NCBI RefSeq assembly: GCF_003427025.1
Contig: NZ_QVAI01000002.1
Coordinates: 434,001-498,000 of the forward strand
Source of the DNA: Jiangella endophytica
GTDB lineage: Bacteria; Actinomycetota; Actinomycetes; Jiangellales; Jiangellaceae
Direction of reading: 5' to 3'
Length of the DNA: 64,000 bases
In this document: in pieces, positions 57,656 through 64,000 of the stretch
Layout: each line of letters begins with the position of its first letter
Position numbering within the stretch: position 1 is the first letter of the stretch
Position numbers and translations under genes: made by a program
The notes under the pieces: model-generated
Seen by the model: the letters and a program-made list of their open reading frames with translations, nothing else
Told to the model about the DNA's origin: nothing
The model's database searches: none

Positions 57656-58914
57656 GTCGCGACCGGTGTCAGGAGCTCGCGTCCGCCCAGGAACGGCCGC
57701 AGCGCCTTCGGCACGTGGACCGAGCCGTCGGGCTGCTGGTGGTTCTCGAGCAGCGCCACGATCCACCGGGTGGTGGCCAGCGTGCCGTTGAGCGTCGCGA
57801 CCGGGCGGGTGCCGCCATCGGTGCGCTCGCGGACGCCCAGCCGCCGGGCCTGGAACGTGGTGCAGTTGGACGTGGAGGTCAGCTCCAGCCAGCGCTCCTG
57901 CGACGGCAGCCACGCCTCGCAGTCGAACTTGCGGGCCGCGCTGGACCCGAGGTCGCCCGCCGCGACGTCGATGACGCGGTACGGCAGCTCCATGTCGCCC
58001 AGCATCTGCTCCTCCCACCCGAGCAGGCGCGCGTGCTCGTCGGCGGCGTCCTCCTCGTGGCAGTAGGAGAACATCTCGACCTTGTGGAACTGGTGAACGC
58101 GGATGATCCCGCGGGTGTCCTTTCCGTAAGATCCCGCCTCGCGGCGGTAGCAGGCCGACCAGCCGGCGTAGCGCAGCGGCCCGTCGGAGAGGTCGACGAT
58201 CTCGTCGGCGTGGTAGCCGGCCAGCGCGACCTCGCTGGTGCCGACGAGATAGAGGTCGTCGGCGTCGACGCGGTAGACCTCGTCGGCATGAGCGCCGAGG
58301 AACCCGGTGCCGCCCATGATCTCGGGCCGCACCAGCGTCGGCGTGATGACCGGCGTGAATCCGGCGGCGACGGCGGTGGCCATGCCGTGGTTGAGGATGG
58401 CCAGCTCGAGCTGCGCGCCCACACCGGTGAGGAAGTAGAACCGGGCGCCCGACACCTTCGCGCCGCGCTCGGTGTCGATGGCGCGCAGCCCCTCGCCCAG
58501 CTCGAGGTGGTCGCGGACGTGGTCGAGCGACGGCTTCTCGCCGACCTCGCGGATGACGGTGTAGTCGTCCTCGCCGCCCGCGGGCACGCCGTCGATGACG
58601 ATGTTCGACGGCACCCGGGCCAGCTCGTCGAGCCGTGCCTGCGCTTCGCCGGCGGCGGCCTCGGCGGTCTTCACCGCGGCGGAGAGGTCGCGGGTGGTGG
58701 CCAGCAACTCCTGCTTCTCCTCGGGCGAGGCCTTCGGGATCAGCTTGCCCAGACGCTTCTGCTCCGCGCGCAGCCGCTCGAACTCGGCCAGGGAGGACCG
58801 GCGCGACTCGTCGGCGGCGAGCAGGTCGTCGACGACGGCTTCGCTCTCGCCGCGCGCTCGCTGCGACGCGCGGACACGGTCGGGGTCTTCGCGGATCAGG
58901 CGCAGATCTAGCAC
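57652..58914 (-). CDS. serS: Serine--tRNA ligase
   Basis: SerRS charges tRNA-Ser with serine. The 420-residue protein has the N-terminal coiled-coil arm (about 30-110; [32 protein letters not shown] onward) that grips the long variable arm of tRNA-Ser. The class II catalytic core has motif 2 ([31 protein letters not shown]) and motif 3 ([18 protein letters not shown]). [14 protein letters not shown] is also diagnostic. Two adjacent GTG codons could start it. The second (58914) gives the usual MLDLRLIRE-like beginning. Confidence 0.96.
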   Translation of the reverse strand: MLDLRLIREDPDRVRASQRARGESEAVVDDLLAADESRRSSLAEFERLRAEQKRLGKLIPKASPEEKQELLATTRDLSAAVKTAEAAAGEAQARLDELARVPSNIVIDGVPAGGEDDYTVIREVGEKPSLDHVRDHLELGEGLRAIDTERGAKVSGARFYFLTGVGAQLELAILNHGMATAVAAGFTPVITPTLVRPEIMGGTGFLGAHADEVYRVDADDLYLVGTSEVALAGYHADEIVDLSDGPLRYAGWSACYRREAGSYGKDTRGIIRVHQFHKVEMFSYCHEEDAADEHARLLGWEEQMLGDMELPYRVIDVAAGDLGSSAARKFDCEAWLPSQERWLELTSTSNCTTFQARRLGVRERTDGGTRPVATLNGTLATTRWIVALLENHQQPDGSVHVPKALRPFLGGRELLTPVAT

Positions 58915-59023
58915 CACCCGAGGGTATCGGGCGAGCAGGGCGCGGCGCGCGCGGGTTTCCGTCCGTTCGGAGACCGGAGAGTCTCCGGGCAGGGCCGCCG
59001 GACCGGGGCGCGCAGCCGACGGA

Positions 59024-59959
59024 TCAGCCGCGCAGCCGGGCCAGCCAGGTGGCGGCGTCGTCGAAGTCGCCGTTGGAGGTGCCGGGCAGCACCGGGGGCC
59101 GGACGCCGTCGGCGCGGGGGTAGGAGCCGAGGAAGCGGACGTTGGCGCACACCCGCCGCAGGCCCATCATCGCCTCGCCCACCCGGGCGTCGGCGACGTG
59201 GCCCTCGACGTCGATGGCGAAGCAGTAGCGCCCCATGCCGTTGCCGGTGGGCCGCGACTCGATGCGGGTGAGGTTGACCCCGCGGGCGGAGAACTGCTCG
59301 AGGATCTCGAGCAGCGCGCCGGGGTGGTCGTCGCGGATGAAGGCGACGAGGGTGGTCTTGTCGGAGCCGGTGGGCCGGCCCGGCTTCCCCGGCCGGGTGA
59401 CGAGCACGAACCGGGTGACGGCGTCGGAGTCTTCACCGATGTCGGCGGCGAGGGCGGCGAGGCCGTAGCGCTCGCCGGCCAGCGGCGCGGCGATGGCGGC
59501 GTCGTAGACGGTGCCATCGGGGCCCGGCGTGCGGTTGGCGACGGAGGCCGCCGCGGCCGCCGTGGACGGCCCCAGCGAGATGACGGCGTTGGGCAGCTTC
59601 GCTGTGACCCACGCGCGGCACTGGGCCTCGGCCACCGGGTGCGTGACGATGTGCCGGACGTCGGCGAGGTCCGTACCGGGCCGGGCGAGCAGGGTGAACG
59701 TGACCGGCAGCAGCACCTCGGCGGTGATGTCGAGCGGCTCGCCGCGGATCAGTTCGTCGAGCGTGGCGTTGACCGACCCCTCGACTGAGTTCTCGACTGG
59801 GACGACGGCGCCGGTCACCTCGCCGGTACGCACGGCGTGGATGGCGGCGTGCACCGTCGCCGACGGCTCCAGCGTCGCGCCGGCCAGGGCGGGAAAGCGG
59901 AGAGCGGCCGCCTCGGTGAAGGTCGCCTCCGGGCCCAGGTAGGCGTAACGATCGGTCAT
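59024..59959 (-). CDS. pheA: Prephenate dehydratase
   Basis: The enzyme converts prephenate to phenylpyruvate in phenylalanine synthesis. The 311-residue monofunctional form has a PDT domain ([36 protein letters not shown], and the catalytic T-R-F in DAVTRFVLV, about residue 184). A C-terminal ACT domain ([53 protein letters not shown]) gives phenylalanine feedback, with the ESRP motif intact. It is transcribed toward serS but separated from it by about 110 bp. Confidence 0.95.
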   Translation of the reverse strand: MTDRYAYLGPEATFTEAAALRFPALAGATLEPSATVHAAIHAVRTGEVTGAVVPVENSVEGSVNATLDELIRGEPLDITAEVLLPVTFTLLARPGTDLADVRHIVTHPVAEAQCRAWVTAKLPNAVISLGPSTAAAAASVANRTPGPDGTVYDAAIAAPLAGERYGLAALAADIGEDSDAVTRFVLVTRPGKPGRPTGSDKTTLVAFIRDDHPGALLEILEQFSARGVNLTRIESRPTGNGMGRYCFAIDVEGHVADARVGEAMMGLRRVCANVRFLGSYPRADGVRPPVLPGTSNGDFDDAATWLARLRG

Positions 59960-60041
59960 GTTCAGCAGCCTAGTGTGTCAGCCTGGCCACAATTAGCACT
60001 GTCGTTGCCTTCGGATCGGGCTGGTGCGGATACGGTCGACC

Positions 60042-62357
60042 ATGATGGACGTGGAGCGCGCAGGCAGCACCGGCACGCACCCCGGCGCCTTACGGCTCCG
60101 GGTGCGGGCGGGGCGGGCTCGCCTCGGCGCGCTCGCGGTCGCGTTCCTCGCCCTTCTCGTGCCGCTCCTGACGGCGTCGCCGGCGGCCGCCGAGACGCCG
60201 CCGCCCGCCACCACGTCCGACGAGCAGCAGCGGGTCGTCTTCCTCGGCATCCCCGGCCTGTCGTGGCCCGACATCACCGCCGAGGGCACACCCACGCTCT
60301 ACGACCTCGCCGGCTCCGAGGCGGCCGGCTCACTGACCGTCCGCACCGCCCGCACCCGCACCTGTGTGGTCGACGGCTGGCTGTCGGTGAGCTCCGGGCG
60401 CCGTGCCACCGACCTCCTCGACACCGACGCCGACGGCGAGAACGACCGCTTCTGCCGCCAGCCGCCGGAGCCCACGGCCGCGCCCGACGGCCCTGGCGTC
60501 GTCGTTCCCGGCTGGGAGCTGCTGCAGCAGCAACAGGACGACAACTCCTACAACGCCGAGATCGGCCTGCTCGGCGACCGGCTGGCCGAGACTGGCGTGT
60601 GCGCCACGGCGGTCGGGCCGGGCGCGGCGCTGGCGCTGGCCGACTCCACCGGCCGCGTCCCGGCCTACCACCAGGTCTCCGGCGACGTCGGCGCCGGGGT
60701 GCTGAACCAGTGCCCCGTCACCGTGGTCGACCTCGGTGGGCTGCCGAACCCCGCGCCCAACGGCAGCGACGAGCTCACGGTCCAGGCCGCCCTCGACGCC
60801 CGGCAGCAGGCCGCCGCGAATATCGACCAGCAGGTCCGGCGCATCATCGACCAGCTGCCGCCCGACACCGCTCTGATGATCGCCGGGCTGTCCGACAGCG
60901 TCGGCACCCCGGCCCCGCTGCCCGATGAGCCGACGCCGGTCCCGCCGGCCGGGCTGCGGGCGGCGCTGGCCCTGGGCCCGGTCGCCGACGGCGGCACCTT
61001 CGGGCCCAACTGGCTCACCTCGTCGTCGACGCTGTGGCCGGGGCTGGTGCAGCTGACCGACATCGCGCCGACCCTGCTCACCTACGCCGGCGCCGAAGAC
61101 CCCGCACAGGACGTCGTCGGGCGGCCGTGGCGCCCGGCCGGCCCCCACCCGGGCAGCTCCGCGGCCACGGTCTCCGAGTTGATCGGGGTCGACCGCGCGT
61201 CGGCCATCTACCGCGACCAGTCCGGGCCGTTCTTCCAGATCCTCGGCGGGCTGCTGGTGGTCGTGTGCGCGGCGGCGCTGCTGGCGCTTCGGCGCGGCGT
61301 CTCGTTCCGGCCGGCCGTCCTGCGCGTCGTGCAGGTGGTGTCCGTCCTGGTGGCGGCCGCGCCGGTGGCGTCGTACCTCGCCAACATCATTCGGTGGTGG
61401 CGCTACGACCAGCCCAACACCGTCCTGTGGACGTCGATCGTGGTGGGCACGGTCGCGCTGACGATCGTCGCGCTGGCCGGGCCGTGGCGCCGCCGTGTCT
61501 ACGGGCCGCCCGGCGTGGTGGCCGGCGTGACGGCCACGGTGCTGGCGGTCGACGTCGCCAGCGGGTCGAGCCTGCAGCAGTCCAGTCTGCTGGGGCTGTC
61601 GCCACTGGTGGCGGGCCGGTTCTACGGCTTCGGCAACATCCCGTTCGCGATCTTCGTCGTGGCCAGCCTGGTCGCCGCGGCGGCGCTGGGCCAGTGGCTG
61701 ATCGACACCGGCCGGTCCCGGCGGTTCGCCGCGGGCGCGGTCGCCGTCGTCGGCATGGTCGCCGTGGTCATCGACGGCGCGCCGCAGGCCGGCGCCGACG
61801 TCGGCGGCATCCTGGCCGCCATCCCCGGCTTCGCCGTGCTCGTGCTCGGCACGCTCGGCGCCCGCATCACGCTCACTCGGCTGCTGCTCGCCGGCGCCGG
61901 CGCGACCGCGCTGTTCGGGCTGTTCGCCTTCCTCGACTGGCTGCGGCCGGCCGGTTCGCGCACCCACTTCGGCAGCTTCTTCGCCGACGTGCTCTCCGGC
62001 GACGCGCTGACGGTGATCTTCCGGAAGGCCGAGGCGTCTCTCGGCACGCTGGAACGCTGGCCCATCTACGGCTGGCTGGTGCCGTTGGCGTACCTGCTGA
62101 TCCTGTGGCTGGTCCGGCCCGACGGCGAGAACGCGGTGAGCCGCACGGTGCAGCACTGGTCGCTGTTCCGGTACCTCGTGTGGTCGGCGCTGCTCACCGG
62201 CGCCGCCGGATTCGCCGCCAACGACTCCGGCATCATCGTGCCGGCGCTGCTGCTGACGGTCGGTGTGCCGCTGGGCATGGCGGCGGTCGCGGCGGCTCAG
62301 GGGCAGGCTCCGGCCCCTTCGCGCGCCGAACGCGAGCTGCTGACGCCGTCGTCGTAG
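60042..62357 (+). CDS. Large membrane protein with extracellular alkaline-phosphatase-like domain
   Basis: The 771-residue product has an N-terminal signal-like helix (LGALAVAFLALLVPLLTASPAAAE). An extracellular domain of about 330 residues follows (VVFLGIPGLSWPDITAEGTPTLYDLA, CVVDGWLSVSSGRR, QLTDIAPTLLTYAGAEDPAQDVVGRPW), which reads like the alkaline phosphatase superfamily. About ten membrane helices complete the protein (FFQILGGLLVVVCAAALLAL to LLTVGVPLGMAAVAAA). The fold elements, including the L-T-D-I-x-P-T helix, are visible, but I cannot identify a complete metal site. It is divergent from pheA. A cell-wall or lipid-linked role is possible. Confidence 0.75.
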   Translation: MMDVERAGSTGTHPGALRLRVRAGRARLGALAVAFLALLVPLLTASPAAAETPPPATTSDEQQRVVFLGIPGLSWPDITAEGTPTLYDLAGSEAAGSLTVRTARTRTCVVDGWLSVSSGRRATDLLDTDADGENDRFCRQPPEPTAAPDGPGVVVPGWELLQQQQDDNSYNAEIGLLGDRLAETGVCATAVGPGAALALADSTGRVPAYHQVSGDVGAGVLNQCPVTVVDLGGLPNPAPNGSDELTVQAALDARQQAAANIDQQVRRIIDQLPPDTALMIAGLSDSVGTPAPLPDEPTPVPPAGLRAALALGPVADGGTFGPNWLTSSSTLWPGLVQLTDIAPTLLTYAGAEDPAQDVVGRPWRPAGPHPGSSAATVSELIGVDRASAIYRDQSGPFFQILGGLLVVVCAAALLALRRGVSFRPAVLRVVQVVSVLVAAAPVASYLANIIRWWRYDQPNTVLWTSIVVGTVALTIVALAGPWRRRVYGPPGVVAGVTATVLAVDVASGSSLQQSSLLGLSPLVAGRFYGFGNIPFAIFVVASLVAAAALGQWLIDTGRSRRFAAGAVAVVGMVAVVIDGAPQAGADVGGILAAIPGFAVLVLGTLGARITLTRLLLAGAGATALFGLFAFLDWLRPAGSRTHFGSFFADVLSGDALTVIFRKAEASLGTLERWPIYGWLVPLAYLLILWLVRPDGENAVSRTVQHWSLFRYLVWSALLTGAAGFAANDSGIIVPALLLTVGVPLGMAAVAAAQGQAPAPSRAERELLTPSS

Positions 62358-62360
62358 ACG

Positions 62361-63185
62361 TCAGCCGAGCGCCGCGACGCGCTCCAGCAGCCGAGCCTCC
62401 TCGTCCGCGGTGAGCGGCACCTCGAGCACCCGCAGCCACTCGGCCAGCTCGCCGTCGCGCAGCGCCCGGTGCTCGGTCGGCTCGCCCGGACTGCGGACCG
62501 TCACCGTCTGGTGCGTGACCATGACGTGCCGGCCGGGCAGGTGCTTGCCGACCATGAGGCCGGACCGGAAGTGGATGCCCGGGAACGTGCTGGTGTAGTG
62601 GTGCGACATGACGATGTCGATGGGCTTGACCTCGAACTCGTCGGTCGTGTGGGCCAGCTCCCAGCCCGCCTCGCGGTAGCGCTGCAGGCCCCAGAGGCCG
62701 TCGCCGGCGCTGACGACGCGATAGGGCCAGCCGTCCTGGTCGGACTCGGCGCCGTCGGTCAGCGGGGCCGGCCGCAGCAGGCCCATGCCGAATCCGGGGT
62801 CGCAGAGCAGCCGCCGGCCGTCCAGCCGCACCTCGACGACCATGTGGCTGCGGCCCTGCTGGGTGCCGGCGGCGGGGTCGCCGACGCGGCCGAGGTGCCT
62901 GACGACGTCGTAGCCGAGCCGCTGCAGCGCCGCGGCGACGATCGTGGCGTGCTCGAAGCAGTAGCCGCCCCGGCCGCGGCCGGCGAACTTCGCCTGCACG
63001 GCGTCGAGGCCGACGCCCGGATGCTGCTCGAGCAGCACGTCGATGTTGTCGAACGTGAACGTGCGGACGTGCGCCTCGTGCAGTTCGTCGAGCGCGTGAC
63101 GGCTGGGCTCGCGTGCCGGGATGCCGAGCCGCGCCAGGTAGCCGGTGAGGTCGAGCCGCTCGGTCTCCCAGGGGTCAGCCGCCAT
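62361..63185 (-). CDS. nat: Arylamine N-acetyltransferase (NAT)
   Basis: The 274-residue enzyme transfers acetyl from acetyl-CoA to arylamines and hydrazines. The catalytic triad is Cys76 (RGRGGYCFEH), His114 (GRSHMVVEV) and Asp129 (LLCDPGFG), all in family context. The N-terminal LTGYLARLGIP helix and the C-terminal third domain (LMVGKHLPGRHVMVTHQTVTV) complete the family length of about 275. It converges with the membrane-protein gene with a 3-bp gap. Confidence 0.93.
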   Translation of the reverse strand: MAADPWETERLDLTGYLARLGIPAREPSRHALDELHEAHVRTFTFDNIDVLLEQHPGVGLDAVQAKFAGRGRGGYCFEHATIVAAALQRLGYDVVRHLGRVGDPAAGTQQGRSHMVVEVRLDGRRLLCDPGFGMGLLRPAPLTDGAESDQDGWPYRVVSAGDGLWGLQRYREAGWELAHTTDEFEVKPIDIVMSHHYTSTFPGIHFRSGLMVGKHLPGRHVMVTHQTVTVRSPGEPTEHRALRDGELAEWLRVLEVPLTADEEARLLERVAALG

Positions 63186-63205
63186 TCCCCCACGGTAGTG
63201 CGTGG

Positions 63206-63961
63206 TCAGACGCGGCGGAACCGGGCCGGCGCCGACGGCCGGATGCCACGCGTGACCAGCGCCCGCATGACGTGTGCGTACTGCTTGCCTCGGTGCAACT
63301 GGGCCTTGAGGTCGGTGCCGGTGACCCGGTGGTGGAACTCGACGTCGACCTCGACGACACGGAAGCCGGCCCGCAGCAGGTCGATGGTGAGCCCGGTCTC
63401 GACGCCGAACCCCTCGGCCAGCGGCAGCGCGGCCTCGAACGCGGCCCTGGTGAGGCAGCGCTGCCCGGACAGCGGCTGCGTCGCGGTCCAGCCGGTGGCC
63501 CGTTCGATGCCGTTGCGGGCGAGGTCGACCACCAGCCCGCGGCCGCCGCCCTCGGTGCGCTGAGCGGGGAGCACACCGATGGTCATGTCGGCCTCGCCGG
63601 CCAGCACCGGGTCGACCAGCGGCCGGGCGTGGCCCGCCGTCGACTCCAGGTCGGCGTCGAGGAAGAGCAACGCGCGCGGCACGGTGCGCGACGCCTCGCG
63701 CGCCTCGATGGCGGCCAGCGCCGTGGCGCCGGTCTCCATGGCGGCGGCCTTGCCCCGGTTGCGGGCGTGCCCGACGACGACGGCGCCTGCCTCGGTGGCC
63801 GTCGTGGCGGTGCGGTCGGTGGAGCCGTCGTCGACCACGACGACGAGGTCGACCCCCGGGATGCTCTTCGTGGCCTCGACGGTGGCCGCGATGCGGTCCT
63901 GCTCGTCCTTGGCCGGGATGATCGCGGCGACGCCGTCGGCTCGGGGGTCCTCGGTGGTCAT
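63206..63961 (-). CDS. Family 2 glycosyltransferase
   Basis: A 251-residue cytosolic GT-A glycosyltransferase. The nucleotide-sugar fold is shown by VAAIIPAKDEQDRIAATVEATKSIPGVDLVVVVDDGSTDRTA and the metal-binding ALLFLDADLES (D-x-D, about residue 100). GQRCLTRAAFEAALPLAEGFGVETGLTIDLLRAGFRVVEVDVEFHHRVTG is typical of glucosyl-3-phosphoglycerate-synthase-like and dolichol-type GT2 enzymes. No C-terminal membrane helices are present. ATG 63961 is preferred to 63970. Confidence 0.88.
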   Translation of the reverse strand: MTTEDPRADGVAAIIPAKDEQDRIAATVEATKSIPGVDLVVVVDDGSTDRTATTATEAGAVVVGHARNRGKAAAMETGATALAAIEAREASRTVPRALLFLDADLESTAGHARPLVDPVLAGEADMTIGVLPAQRTEGGGRGLVVDLARNGIERATGWTATQPLSGQRCLTRAAFEAALPLAEGFGVETGLTIDLLRAGFRVVEVDVEFHHRVTGTDLKAQLHRGKQYAHVMRALVTRGIRPSAPARFRRV

Positions 63962-64000
63962 GTGCGCCAAGAATAGAGGGTGGCAGCCGGTCGCGAGGTC

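Noticed and set aside
58915-59023. T-box or other riboswitch upstream of serS
   Set aside because: The spacer is only about 110 bases and shows no T-box consensus or specifier-like hairpin.

Overview
The window is very GC-rich DNA, densely packed with genes on both strands, and typical of an actinobacterium. Support comes from a Bpa/PafE-type proteasome activator, an LCP cell-wall ligase, several luciferase-like (FMN/F420) monooxygenases, GTP-dependent PEP carboxykinase, frequent GTG starts and ATGA/GTGA stop-start overlaps. A Jiangella-like genus is a weak guess from the general gene mix and cannot be proven from the window. It reads as chromosomal DNA carrying one small decayed integrative element and two families of dispersed palindromic repeats.

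Layout. 1-1129: end of a LuxR-type regulator with two HTH domains, then a HIT protein. 1584-4902: a small island inserted at the 3' end of a tRNA-Arg(ACG) gene. It carries a PhyH-type dioxygenase, a Nudix hydrolase and a tyrosine integrase broken by several frameshifts, and it is flanked by 44-bp direct repeats. 5060-8455: an amidohydrolase and pckG, separated by a 354-bp spacer holding a pair of identical palindromes. 8578-15598: a five-gene, overlapping minus-strand operon (NCS1 permease, LLM monooxygenase, M24 hydrolase, threonine-synthase-like PLP enzyme, second LLM monooxygenase) divergent from a PucR regulator. This is the best candidate for an undescribed catabolic pathway. 15675-24322: a VOC protein, lipoproteins, nucleotidyltransferase, phosphoribosyltransferase, LCP ligase, a branched-polyamine-synthase-like protein and two tRNA-Ser genes.

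24370-37212: phosphotransferase, sulfurtransferase, an SRPBCC-ArsR-VOC operon with two matching operators, acyl-CoA ligase, ammonium transporter, GH15-like hydrolase, an ECF sigma/DGPF pair and a second ECF sigma with a SnoaL-like tail. Two copies of a palindromic element lie here. One sits exactly where a sulfatase gene has lost everything after about 79 codons. 37209-42942: a sugar ABC transporter with a Gfo/Idh/MocA dehydrogenase, divergent from a double-length Lrp/AsnC regulator.

43016-50309: GrpB, a DUF389 protein, 2-hydroxyacid dehydrogenase, nitrilase-type amidase, MobA-like protein with a small DUF6457-like partner, RCK potassium channel, quinone reductase and Nudix. 50862-55154: a PadR-ABC exporter operon with an operator over its promoter and apparently a leaderless first gene. 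55165-63961: bpa, small conserved genes, HAD phosphatase-serS, pheA, a large alkaline-phosphatase-like membrane protein, arylamine N-acetyltransferase and a family-2 glycosyltransferase. No CRISPR array, rRNA gene or intact insertion sequence was seen.
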